Virus record (IMG/VR): IMGVR_UViG_3300043449_001317
Coordinates: 1 to 24,757 of that record
DNA length: 24,757 nt
Reading direction: 5' to 3' (one strand)
Origin: a virus
The notes under the pieces: generated by a model
Seen by the model: the letters and a program-made list of their open reading frames with translations, nothing else
What the model was told of the DNA's origin: nothing
Databases searched by the model: none
Translations under genes and position numbers: made by a program
Shown here: positions 1-7,480 of the stretch, one piece after another
Layout of the letters: each line of letters opens with the position of its first letter
How positions within the stretch are numbered: the first letter of the stretch is position 1

Positions 1-2717
1 TTGCCTTTTTCTGAAACGAGTTTCAATTGGTAATTGAAATCTTTTAGCGATTCAGTACTCAATCCAAGGTCGCCGCTTGCATCTTTCAATACTTTTGATG
101 TCTGTTTTGCGGCATCTTCAAATGCGCCAAAAATCTCTTTCGATGCCCTTCCCATTTCTTTCGCAAATTCGCCAAGTTGCTTTTGGTTGTCCGTCCAGAT
201 TTCACCGGTAATGGCGTCCACGCGAGTGTAATCGTGTTTACTTTTGCGCACCCAGCCGCCCTTTGCCTTAAAGTGCGTTTCCAGCATGCCCGACTCGAAG
301 CCTTCCAGCCCCAAAGAGCCGCTTAACGTAGTTTCTTTTTGTTTCAACGGGCCGCGACCGAACATTGCTGCCAGAAACCCGCCCAATACCGGGATTTTAT
401 CGAATCCTTTTAATTTTTTGTCTCCAGCTAACATCCTCCCGACAACATCAACCGCCGCAAGCGCAATCAACGGCCCAGCTATCGACGCAAATGTCGCACC
501 CATCCCCGCCGCCACGCCCATGCCAGACCCGCCGATAGCTGTTCCAGCGCCACCAATAAATGCAGTTCCAGCACCGCCCGCAGCACTGAATATGCCAGCG
601 CCAGTCCCGGCCATACCCGCGCCAAAAGCACCGAGCGAGCCTAATCCTGTTGCAGAGCCAACCGCTGATAACCCTCCACCGATCAATTCCATCGAACCAA
701 AACCGCCCTTGAACATATTCAGCGCGCTAGTTCCGAGTCCGGCTATATCCAATGCCGATGACATACCAGTCCCGGTACCGGCCTTCCCACCGGTACCAGC
801 CTTCCCACCTTTACCACCAAAAACACTTGCCATAGTATCTTCAAGCGATGTGCCCAAGCGGATTAACCATGGGCGGGCAGTGATCTGATAAAGCATATCA
901 AATAACGATAGTTTAAGTGAGTAACCAATTGATTCAATCTCACTTTTCCCATGTGCCGCAAATTGCGTAAATGCATGCCGCCCGGTTTGTTCCATGTTCG
1001 ACCAGGCTGTGCGCCAATTGCTCTGAAATTCGTTGTGCGCGGTCGTTGTCCTTGATAGCTCTTCTTCCGCTTTTTTCAATGCTCTTGAGTAAGTTTCCGC
1101 GCTTATATGCGGGCGTAGTTCGTTATAACGTTTCAACGTGTCGTTATAACGCTCTTGCTCTGTTTTAACGCTATCGGTTAGGCTTCGCGCTTCATCTAAA
1201 ACGCTTTCGTGCCGCTTTAATTTCTGATATTCGATTTCTCGCGCGTTCGCTAATTGTTGCTGAATTTCCTTAAGCTTATACACTTCAACATTGTATTCTT
1301 TAGTGCGCTTAGTGCCTGTTTGCAAAGCTGCATTGACTTTTTCAAGCGACTTGCTACTTGCTTGCAGTGAATTACTTGTCCCGGTCACTCGGTCAGTTAA
1401 CATCCCTTCCGATATAATGCGCTTGTTAACTTGGTCTTGGTACTTTGTACCATCTTGATACAGCGCCTTCAATGCCTCGCCGGCATTCATAAATGCCTTT
1501 GGCAAGCCGGAAAAATCACCGCTTTTAATGCTAGAAAACCCTGCCGCAGTCATGGTAAACAATATATCAATCTGTTTAATAAACACGCGCGTTATATCAA
1601 GCAAGAAAGCAAATTCAATCGCAATCCTCCGAGCCCAGTCTTTGAGTTCACCGGATGCGGCCATTGATTCGACTTGTTTGTCTAGCTCTTTTAATAGATC
1701 GGTGTACGATGAAACGCCCATCTTAACTGAATCATCGAAAAGCGAACCAAGCTTAACTTTTAGGTTTTCTGTTATACGTTCAGTCGACGCCAGCATTTTT
1801 GAAGCGGTTCCCATCGCTGCTTCATATGCCCCGGCGATGGTCTCCCCTTCCTTCATTACAGCATTCAAAACCGCCTGTACTTTCTGCTCTTGATCCAGCG
1901 CTTCGGTAGTTACACCTAATGCCTGTGCATATTTCTTGTAGGAATTTTCTAACGTCACATTCAAGCCTAATGTGCGTAGGTTTTCCGTTTGTCCTGATCG
2001 GATGCCGTGTAACATACGATCAAAAGCTTCTGTAGAATTAACGTTAGCGATAACAGCCGCGTCCTGTGCAATTCTTGCCAACTTTGTTGCATGTGCTAAA
2101 TCGATATGTGATTGCACGAGCTTTAACACTTGCTCGCGTGAACCGATCATCGTTATACCTGTTTTTTGCAACGCTTGCGCCGTTTCTTCCATTTGTCTAG
2201 CGGTATAACCGGCGTTCTTGCCAATGGTACCCATTACTGTGCCAAGCGTGTCATATCGTGCGCTCAACATCGCGGCTTCTTTCGCATAATCCAGCAACTT
2301 AAAAGCAGCAAAAGCACTCGCTAAAATTTTGACTGAATTGGATAAAACAGTGGTTGCGCTGCTTAGTCCAGTTGTTGCTTTACTACTATTTTCCGTGGTT
2401 TTGGCAGCATTCTCCTGTGCCTCGATTTGCTTTATAAGATTTTGGATATGCGTTTGTTGCGTTTTATTTGCTGCAAGCAGCGATGCGTCGTATTTAAGCG
2501 CAACGGATTCAGCTTTTCCATAAGTCGCAACAGTACGTTCGAGCGACGAAATGAAATTTGCGGTCGTTTTCCCCGCTTCATTCATCGCTTGCTTGTGCAA
2601 GGTTATCGAATCTTCAGCTCTCTTCCCAGCGCTGGCAAAATCATGCAATGACTTCGTGGCGCTATCAATGCGCCGCGCGTCCGCTTCTAATACGATTCTG
2701 CCAACTGTTTCAGTCAT
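1..2717 (-). CDS. Tape measure protein, N-terminal part (runs off the window)
   Basis: About 905 codons are present; the frame stays open to base 1, so the C-terminus is missing. The tape measure sets tail length and acts in DNA ejection. It starts MTETVGRIVLEADARRIDSA, continues with long helical stretches (ALKYDASLLAANKTQQTH, LIKQIEAQENAAKTTE), and has further coiled-coil-like stretches to about residue 570. Residues about 632-745 are Gly/Ala-rich and hydrophobic with GIFSAAGGAGTAF and GVAAGMGATFASIAGPLIALAA, typical of the segment inserted into the host membrane. No lysozyme or peptidase motif is seen in this part. The ATG overlaps the G-T stop by 8 bases. Length and position after the chaperones make the call firm. 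Confidence 0.93.
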   Translation of the reverse strand, partial: MTETVGRIVLEADARRIDSATKSLHDFASAGKRAEDSITLHKQAMNEAGKTTANFISSLERTVATYGKAESVALKYDASLLAANKTQQTHIQNLIKQIEAQENAAKTTENSSKATTGLSSATTVLSNSVKILASAFAAFKLLDYAKEAAMLSARYDTLGTVMGTIGKNAGYTARQMEETAQALQKTGITMIGSREQVLKLVQSHIDLAHATKLARIAQDAAVIANVNSTEAFDRMLHGIRSGQTENLRTLGLNVTLENSYKKYAQALGVTTEALDQEQKVQAVLNAVMKEGETIAGAYEAAMGTASKMLASTERITENLKVKLGSLFDDSVKMGVSSYTDLLKELDKQVESMAASGELKDWARRIAIEFAFLLDITRVFIKQIDILFTMTAAGFSSIKSGDFSGLPKAFMNAGEALKALYQDGTKYQDQVNKRIISEGMLTDRVTGTSNSLQASSKSLEKVNAALQTGTKRTKEYNVEVYKLKEIQQQLANAREIEYQKLKRHESVLDEARSLTDSVKTEQERYNDTLKRYNELRPHISAETYSRALKKAEEELSRTTTAHNEFQSNWRTAWSNMEQTGRHAFTQFAAHGKSEIESIGYSLKLSLFDMLYQITARPWLIRLGTSLEDTMASVFGGKGGKAGTGGKAGTGTGMSSALDIAGLGTSALNMFKGGFGSMELIGGGLSAVGSATGLGSLGAFGAGMAGTGAGIFSAAGGAGTAFIGGAGTAIGGSGMGVAAGMGATFASIAGPLIALAAVDVVGRMLAGDKKLKGFDKIPVLGGFLAAMFGRGPLKQKETTLSGSLGLEGFESGMLETHFKAKGGWVRKSKHDYTRVDAITGEIWTDNQKQLGEFAKEMGRASKEIFGAFEDAAKQTSKVLKDASGDLGLSTESLKDFNYQLKLVSEKG

Positions 2718-3458
2718 TTAGCGCCACTCGATCAAGTAATTTGATAAGCCTAACATCTTCATGCGACGGGTAATTGCCGGTCAATTCTGACCATGCTTTT
2801 ATCTCGCAATAGGTTATCGGATTCAAGCCGAAGCCATTGCTGCCGCGTGCATTGTGCAATTCGATAAACCACGTCCACACATCCAAAAACAAAACAGGCA
2901 ACTCCATTGATAACTGTTCCGGTCGTGTGCCTGTTTGTTTCCATACCGCCTCCAATTGATCCCGCAATGTTTCAGCGGGGCAGTCGTTAATCGCTTCTTT
3001 TACAATTGCATTTAGCTCTTTTTCATTTTTCGCATAAGCAAGCAGTTGTTCTACTTGCTCTTGGTAAAATTTGCAAGATTCTCAGAATGTTGCGCGACTT
3101 GTTGCGTTAATTCTGGGTTTATATGACATAGCAATGCGGCGTTTTCAGGTGTGCATGGGTCAGAAATGCCTTTCCAGCCAACTATGCGAATCGATATGAA
3201 CTCTAAACCAAAGTCTATATCAGCTTCGATCGTTCTTACTAGATCATCGCGCCCGCGCTTCTTGTTCATTGCATCGGCTTGGCGTTGTTGATTCAGCTTG
3301 TTATTGCGCCACTTCTGCACCTTCTCAGAATGCGCGCCGATAATCTCCAAAAACAGGCCGCTTGCTTTGCCATCCGGCTCAATGTACTCAAATTCAAACG
3401 TTTGGTTGCATGCGCTCACTAAGTCAAAGTCTTTTAATGATTTCTTTTCCATGTTCAA
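2710..3458 (-). CDS. Frameshift-extended tail assembly chaperone (lambda G-T-like)
   Basis: A -1 shift at AAATTTT (3072-3066, minus strand) would fuse the first 131 residues of the chaperone to 118 residues read in the -1 frame, giving a 249-residue protein that ends at 2710. The added part (EQVEQLLAYAKNEKELNAI, then VWKQTGTRPEQLSMEL and CEIKAWSELTGNYPSHEDV) has no stop in the -1 frame. It has no well-placed start of its own: the TTG at 2967 lacks a good site and lies 33 codons into the open frame. The stop overlaps the tape measure start by 8 bases. Known: T extensions bind tube subunits and G binds tape measure. Confidence 0.87.
3037..3072 (-). promoter_or_regulatory. Programmed -1 ribosomal frameshift signal
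   Basis: Minus strand: in-frame heptamer A AAU UUU (3072-3066; codons GCA AAU UUU ACC), a 6-base spacer ACCAAG, then a 9-bp hairpin AGCAAGUAG-AACAA-CUGCUUGCU (3059-3037; one U-G pair, five-base loop). The zero-frame UAG is in the stem. The spacing and phase are those of a working X XXY YYZ slip site with a stimulatory stem-loop. Confidence 0.9.
3051..3458 (-). CDS. Tail assembly chaperone (lambda G-like)
   Basis: 135 residues. The protein helps the tape measure fold and recruits tube subunits. It has a short N-terminal DFDLVSACNQTFEFEYIEP segment (10-28), then a charged helical middle (VQKWRNNKLNQQRQADAMNKKR, in pieces), and an end QQVAQHSENLANF. Sequence alone would be weak, but its location between tail tube and tape measure and the -1 frameshift site seven codons before its end make it the G-type chaperone. 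AGGA precedes the ATG by about 9 bases. The zero-frame stop codon lies inside the frameshift hairpin. Confidence 0.88.
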   Translation of the reverse strand: MNMEKKSLKDFDLVSACNQTFEFEYIEPDGKASGLFLEIIGAHSEKVQKWRNNKLNQQRQADAMNKKRGRDDLVRTIEADIDFGLEFISIRIVGWKGISDPCTPENAALLCHINPELTQQVAQHSENLANFTKSK

Positions 3459-3467
3459 TTTTCCTAT

Positions 3468-3528
3468 GACGGGTTAAGATTGCCCTTACCCAAGCTCTTC
3501 CACCCGTCAAGGCGGTCGAGCAAGGGCA
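3468..3528 (-). other. Interleaved inverted repeats between tail tube and chaperone genes
   Basis: Two perfect 7-bp complements cross each other: GACGGGT (3468-3474) with ACCCGTC (3502-3508), and TGCCCTT (3481-3487) with AAGGGCA (3522-3528). A further GCTC/GAGC pair (3494-3497 with 3518-3521) stacks beside the second. The order a-b-a'-b' is that of an H-type pseudoknot, or of two alternative hairpins. It fills the 81-base gap after the tail tube stop. No T-run follows, so it is not a simple terminator. Confidence 0.5.
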
Positions 3529-3539
3529 GGTACTCGTTA

Positions 3540-4751
3540 TTAAGCTGCGGAGTCGTGTACTTGCAAAATGGTCGCGTTTCTTTCAAGCGACGCGCCCCCG
3601 GAGCCGTAATATTCAGCGGTGAAGTTATATGTTCTGACTATTGACTTTTCGCCATCATCAGCGGAATCGCTGGTAAGTTTTACCGATGGCAACGTAAACG
3701 CCACAAAGTCCGATGTATCTGTTTCATTTACAGTAGTTACAATGTCAATTGGTACAACTGTTTCAGCGATAACCAGATCGCGCAAAGTGGTTGAATCAAA
3801 TTGCGCTGTAACGCTACCAGATACACGAATGCGCCCGGTGTTTACATCAGCGCCTACATTTGAACCGATAACAGCCCCGGCATTTTCCGCCCCTTTGTCA
3901 ACGTTCAAAGTGAAGCCGATAAGTGCCGTTTGCACCGCGCCATTGATTTGAATGAAGCCATTGATGGCCGCAATAGTTCCGGTCGTTGACGTTGTTGGAG
4001 TAGTAAGCACTTGTGAACCTGACACAGCACGCCCTAAGCCAACAAAACCAAACGACCCTGTCACCATGCCGCTCGCTGGCATGTTCAGCGACATATTGCC
4101 AACTTTCAAATCGGTGAAAAGCTCAGATTTGCTCTTATCGGAAAACCATTCTTCAACCGAAAAATAGTCTGACGTATGCCCTGTGGTTGGTGTATAAGTG
4201 GTTTTACCAACCGGGGTTACTGTGCAAGATGCTATCGGGCCTTCAGCCGTCAATGCGCTACCGTTCAGCACGCGCACGGTCAGCACTGTGGCTGTCAATG
4301 ATCTCACCCATAGGTTCTTGGACACGTTACCAGCCGCCAAGCTGCCGCCGGTCAATCTGACAACCATGCCGGTCTTAATACCACCTGTTAAAAAATCGCC
4401 CGTTGCTCGTGTTATAGTGTAATCAGATCCGCTTGCTGCAATCGTCAGGCTTAACGATGAAATGGCTGAAACAGCCGCAAAATCGCGTTCTAACAACCCT
4501 GCCATCAAATCGGCATAAGTTCCTGGTGATAGCTCAAAATTACCAGTTCCGTCGGCTTTTTGCAGTCCATACGCCGCGCCGGTTGACATGTGATGAGATA
4601 CGATCTCATTTGATTCGTACATGTCCCGATCGGCTTTGAATTCCGTGGTCGTTCTGCGGAATTCCTTGCCGCCTGATCCACTTGCAGCAGATCCAAGTGC
4701 TGTTTGCTTCTTGTACGTCGTAATCTTTTTGATGCCGCTTGCTATAGTCAT
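3540..4751 (-). CDS. Major tail tube protein
   Basis: 403 residues. It forms the tube of the long tail. Seen: a charged N-terminus (SGIKKITTYKKQTALG, 5-20), FRRTTTEFKADRDMYESNEI (31-50), a beta-rich body high in Ser, Thr, Gly and Val, and a C-terminal FTAEYYGSGGASLERNATI (about 375-393). The body may include a bacterial Ig-like insert (about 120-190, Thr/Val-rich); this is only a guess. AAGGAG stands about 7 bases before the ATG. The position before the assembly chaperones and tape measure is canonical. Size is large for a tube protein, consistent with an added domain. Confidence 0.87.
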   Translation of the reverse strand: MTIASGIKKITTYKKQTALGSAASGSGGKEFRRTTTEFKADRDMYESNEIVSHHMSTGAAYGLQKADGTGNFELSPGTYADLMAGLLERDFAAVSAISSLSLTIAASGSDYTITRATGDFLTGGIKTGMVVRLTGGSLAAGNVSKNLWVRSLTATVLTVRVLNGSALTAEGPIASCTVTPVGKTTYTPTTGHTSDYFSVEEWFSDKSKSELFTDLKVGNMSLNMPASGMVTGSFGFVGLGRAVSGSQVLTTPTTSTTGTIAAINGFIQINGAVQTALIGFTLNVDKGAENAGAVIGSNVGADVNTGRIRVSGSVTAQFDSTTLRDLVIAETVVPIDIVTTVNETDTSDFVAFTLPSVKLTSDSADDGEKSIVRTYNFTAEYYGSGGASLERNATILQVHDSAA

Positions 4752-4763
4752 GGCAATACTCCT

Positions 4764-5162
4764 TTAAATATTCGCATAAAAATCAATTATTACCGCAACA
4801 GCCCAGCGGTCACCCTCAACATTACCCGGCCTAATTGTCGGAGTCTTGTTAATCATTACCGATACCCCGCCATTGGTGAATGTATTGCCGCGTGCAAACG
4901 TTGTCCGCAATAATTCCGCCCTTGCCGCACTTGTCGCAGTGCCAACCGATAGCGGGTACATCAATTTCACCTGCATGTATCCAGTTTCCCTATGCCGCGC
5001 CCCGAATTCGTTATTTTCAGGTGTTGCAAAAAGGACGTTAACCTGCTGGTAAGGCGTTCCAGCAACCGGCGTAAATGCGACATTTTCCCAGGCCACGCTT
5101 AACGATGGCGTCATGGAGTTTAATGCCGTTTCAAGCGCCGCCCTTATCTTGACTACGCTCAT
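4764..5162 (-). CDS. Tail terminator-like protein (DUF4128)
   Basis: 132 residues. The pattern KIRAALETALNSMTPSLSVAWEN (5-27) followed by PYQQVNVLFATPEN (37-50), RETGYMQVKLMYPL (58-71) and a C-terminal VAVIIDFYANI is like the DUF4128 tail terminator proteins that cap the tail tube and contact the neck. It is placed directly between the gp10-like gene and the tail tube gene, the usual order. It overlaps the gp10-like gene by 4 bases. No damage seen. Confidence 0.8.
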   Translation of the reverse strand: MSVVKIRAALETALNSMTPSLSVAWENVAFTPVAGTPYQQVNVLFATPENNEFGARHRETGYMQVKLMYPLSVGTATSAARAELLRTTFARGNTFTNGGVSVMINKTPTIRPGNVEGDRWAVAVIIDFYANI

Positions 5163-5599
5163 TCTTTAAATCCGAACGACTTCAATTTGTTAGCAACAGA
5201 CTGTAGCGCTAATCGATACACGCCCTGCGGCGCTTGTACTTGGCTATGCCCTTCTTCCAGCGCCCTCGCATATGGGACATTATTTGCAATATAATGCACG
5301 CCAACCACCGGTGCCGCTGCAATTAATGACCTGGCTGCCGCCGTCGAGTTGGCACCGGATGCGTCAACGCCTGGTATCTCACTCTCAGGCACGCTTCCAA
5401 ATTTATATTGATTGTTCGCCCTGAAGTGTCCGCCAACATACCCAAATGGCGCGGGGCCTTTCCATAACGACGGATTACCAACCGGCGATCTGCGATCAAC
5501 TTCAGCATGAAGCTCGGTTACGACTTCTTTAACCGCAGCATCAATGCCAAGCTTTGTTTTTCGCGCATACTCGGATATGCTCGCTGAGAAATTAGCCAT
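5159..5599 (-). CDS. HK97 gp10-like neck / tail completion protein
   Basis: 146 residues. It has RRSPVGNPSLWKGPAPFGYV (36-55), GGHFRANNQY (56-65) and YARALEEGHSQVQAPQGVYR (109-128), patterns seen in HK97 gp10-type proteins and related tail-completion proteins. These act at the head-tail join. N-terminal helix (ISEYARKTKLGIDAAVKEV). It overlaps the tail terminator gene downstream by 4 bases. The family call is by pattern; order in the neck module supports it. Confidence 0.8.
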   Translation of the reverse strand: MANFSASISEYARKTKLGIDAAVKEVVTELHAEVDRRSPVGNPSLWKGPAPFGYVGGHFRANNQYKFGSVPESEIPGVDASGANSTAAARSLIAAAPVVGVHYIANNVPYARALEEGHSQVQAPQGVYRLALQSVANKLKSFGFKE

Positions 5600-5837
5600 A
5601 TTTAACCTGCTGTAATTTATTGACTATTTCAACTTCGCCATAGATCGCTTCGGTTTGCGCTTCACCATTAACCGTTCTTATTCGCCCGTTGCTACCCGTT
5701 TTGTAGCGCAAAATCTCATTGGATTCGCTGTCCGCTGTTATGCAATACGGCTGCAATTCACCATCTAAATAAACAGCGAAATGTCTATATTCTGGGGTGT
5801 ATCCAAGGTCATCTTTAACCGCTGAAACGCGCATCAA
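5592..5837 (-). CDS. Hypothetical neck-region protein
   Basis: 81 residues, not recognised with confidence. It contains HFAVYLDGELQPYCITADSE (19-38) and NGRIRTVNGEAQTEAIYGEVEIV (about 50-72), a short mixed beta protein with no enzyme or membrane motif. It starts within a 4-base overlap with the head closure gene, and its end overlaps the next gene by 8 bases. Its location between closure and HK97 gp10-like genes suggests a neck or connector accessory role. The start could be either of two adjacent Met codons. Confidence 0.68.
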   Translation of the reverse strand: MMRVSAVKDDLGYTPEYRHFAVYLDGELQPYCITADSESNEILRYKTGSNGRIRTVNGEAQTEAIYGEVEIVNKLQQVKYG

Positions 5838-6196
5838 TTCGCCCTCACATGTAGATCATATAAAACCACTGCCCCGGCTGGGTTAACCTCGCCGATACTT
5901 ACCGGCGCATACGTTTTACTATTTGCTGTAAACGTGTCATTTAAATCAGGTGCTGCTGCGGCTTCGAGCAATAACCGTTTGTCCCCTGCTTGCAACATTG
6001 ATCCACTAACCATCGATTGCCCGGCTGCGTAGTCCAAAACCACGCCCTTGACCGTTGCCGTGCTTGTTGTAACCGCATTTGCGCCTGTCGTTGGATCATA
6101 TGTGCCTGTTGTTACCCTGGTTACCGTCACATCAGCGCCGAACTTGGTTAGCAAGTTGAGCGCGGTTGCAGCGGTTTTGGTATAGTTGAATGTCAT
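5834..6196 (-). CDS. Head closure / head-tail stopper-like protein
   Basis: 120 residues. Small beta-rich protein with VTVTRVTTGTYDPTTG (23-38), VKGVVLDY (49-56), KRLLLEAA (73-80) and a closing YDLHVRAN. This pattern and size suit the head closure (stopper, SPP1 gp16-like) proteins that follow the adaptor in siphovirus neck modules. It overlaps both neighbours by 4 bases. The assignment is by pattern and order; no motif is decisive. Confidence 0.68.
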   Translation of the reverse strand: MTFNYTKTAATALNLLTKFGADVTVTRVTTGTYDPTTGANAVTTSTATVKGVVLDYAAGQSMVSGSMLQAGDKRLLLEAAAAPDLNDTFTANSKTYAPVSIGEVNPAGAVVLYDLHVRAN

Positions 6197-6720
6197 GCAC
6201 GCACCATCGGCACTTGTCCGCCGCTAGTTTTAAAATACGGTGCTAGCATCGTGTCGATTTCCTTGTACCGCACCGCCTGCCCGCTGTAAGCGTCATAAGT
6301 AACGCTAATCGGGCCGACTGTCTCACTGCTTACTGTCCTGCTTTCATCCGCTAATAACGTCGCTGTAGCAGCGCGTAAAGCCAAGCTCGCACATGCGTTT
6401 TTTACGGTCTGCGGTACGCTTGCATCATCGTAATAACTGGGCGATCCGCCATACAGGATGGGTGCGTCTTTGATAGGCACGTCATAACGCGGCCAGTCTA
6501 GCGCCTGAGTTGATGTTTTGCGCCATCCAGCCCATCTTGGCCGGTAACGTTGCAGCATGTACGCTGTCGCTTTTCTTAGCAGTTGCTCGCGCACTGTGTC
6601 ACTAGCTAGTGCAGCCCATGCTGAATTGCCAATCGATGTGTGATAGGCGGACGCCTCGGCTACAGAGCAGTATGCTTCTGCATTTGCAAGGCCGGTTCCA
6701 TCTTCCACGGTCAGCGCCAC
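6193..6720 (-). CDS. Head-tail connector/adaptor (DnaT_2-like)
   Basis: 175 residues. The pattern is that of phage adaptor proteins annotated as DnaT-like ssDNA-binding: a short start MALTVEDGTGLANAEAYCSVAEASAYH (1-27), KATAYMLQRYRPRWAGWR (51-68) and WPRYDVP (75-81), then an alanine-rich helix (about 107-125) and a C-terminal strand region (VGPISVTYDAYSGQ). Known: these proteins sit under the portal in the connector; the DnaT label reflects sequence similarity, not replication. It follows the small neck gene after 4 bases and overlaps the head closure gene by 4 bases. Confidence 0.8.
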   Translation of the reverse strand: MALTVEDGTGLANAEAYCSVAEASAYHTSIGNSAWAALASDTVREQLLRKATAYMLQRYRPRWAGWRKTSTQALDWPRYDVPIKDAPILYGGSPSYYDDASVPQTVKNACASLALRAATATLLADESRTVSSETVGPISVTYDAYSGQAVRYKEIDTMLAPYFKTSGGQVPMVRA

Positions 6721-6724
6721 GTCG

Positions 6725-7051
6725 TTATCCTTTAATCAGTTGTACGTAAAACCAACAATCAGTAGTCCCGATGGTCTTCGTCGGCCCGGTAGAACTATTG
6801 CAAACAACAATGCCCGTTTGGAACAGTCGTCCAAGCGTTCCGAAATTCATTTCAAAGTTGGCCGCTGTGTCTACGGTGAAAACAATTTTAGGCACAGCGC
6901 CATCGGCTGGAAGTGAAGCGGCATCATGTAGCTGTATAAATTGCGCGGTTCCTTTTGAGTTGTAACCAGTCAACTTATACAACGTAGCCGGGGCATCGGA
7001 AGCAACCAAGCTCGCTGCGTATGCTGTCTTTGTTGCGTTAATCATGCTCAT
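6725..7051 (-). CDS. Hypothetical small head/neck protein
   Basis: 108 residues, not matched to a named family. Composition is beta-rich with Thr, Ala and Gly; it has YKLTGYNSKGTAQFIQLHDA (26-45) and a closing FYVQLIKG. The segments LHDAASLPADGAVPKIVFTV and FQTGIVVCNSSTGPTKT are like small beta-sandwich virion proteins. It begins at ATGAGCATG overlapping the previous stop; either Met could be used. It lies between the coat and the connector genes, so a head decoration or neck role is likely but unproved. Confidence 0.72.
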   Translation of the reverse strand: MSMINATKTAYAASLVASDAPATLYKLTGYNSKGTAQFIQLHDAASLPADGAVPKIVFTVDTAANFEMNFGTLGRLFQTGIVVCNSSTGPTKTIGTTDCWFYVQLIKG

Positions 7052-7191
7052 GTGCTTTTCCTTTTCTGCTTGGCCTTACGCGCAACTGATAAAGCGATTG
7101 CGACTGCTTGCTTTTTTGATTTTCCGTGCTTCATCTCTGTTTTTATGTTTGTACTAACAGACTTTGTACTGTATCCTTTAATAAGTGGCAT
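7048..7191 (-). CDS. Small basic phage protein (DUF6496-like)
   Basis: 47 residues: MPLIKGYSTKS, then a lysine-rich body with NIKTEMKHGKSKKQAVAIAL (16-35) and VARKAKQKRK at the end. This Lys/Ala pattern (IKTEMKxGKxxKQAVAIALxxAR) recurs in many phage small proteins of unknown role, labelled DUF6496. The strong positive charge suggests nucleic acid or protein surface contact. The stop overlaps the next start by 4 bases (ATGA). No strong Shine-Dalgarno is visible. The match to the recurrent pattern makes it a real gene despite its size. Confidence 0.75.
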   Translation of the reverse strand: MPLIKGYSTKSVSTNIKTEMKHGKSKKQAVAIALSVARKAKQKRKST

Positions 7192-7251
7192 GATTAGCTC
7201 GCTACCGGAGCCGTTGTCCTGCTAGTAGATGCCTGTGAACAATCGACACGC

Positions 7252-7425
7252 TCATTTACGACCCCGACGCAGTGTTGGCTCTTCTGCTGGAGCTGGTTCT
7301 TCTGCTGGAGCTGGTTCTTCTGCTTTGTATAGCTTATGACGCGATATATCGAAGTCCTCTTCATTGATGACAAAGTAATCAATGCCCGGAACTTCTGACT
7401 TAATTTTGACGGTAGGACATCCCAT
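7252..7425 (-). CDS. Small acidic head-region protein with EEPAPA repeats
   Basis: 57 residues, function not recognised. The start is well supported by AAAAAGGAG about 7 bases before the ATG. The first half (GCPTVKIKSEVPGIDYFVIN) is compact and may be a short beta unit. The second half carries two A-E-E-P-A-P units and then a third partial one before a basic end (LRRGRK). The DNA has an 18-base tandem repeat here (about 7278-7321). It lies 56 bases downstream of the coat gene, where head accessory proteins are common. It may be a small decoration or linker protein; this is inference. Confidence 0.7.
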   Translation of the reverse strand: MGCPTVKIKSEVPGIDYFVINEEDFDISRHKLYKAEEPAPAEEPAPAEEPTLRRGRK

Positions 7426-7480
7426 GACGTGCTCCTTTTTGGTTAAAACTGTTGCCCCCTCTCACGAAGGGGCAAGGATT

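Noticed and set aside
244-888. 214-codon plus-strand ORF rich in Pro and Ala
   Set aside because: It is the antisense of the Gly/Ala-rich tape measure segment, which stays open on the minus strand in the same frame from the ATG at 2717.
7204-7255. 17-codon ORF starting at the ATGA overlap after the EEPAPA protein
   Set aside because: Too short, with no family pattern; it fills part of the small gap before the DUF6496-like gene, but nothing supports translation.
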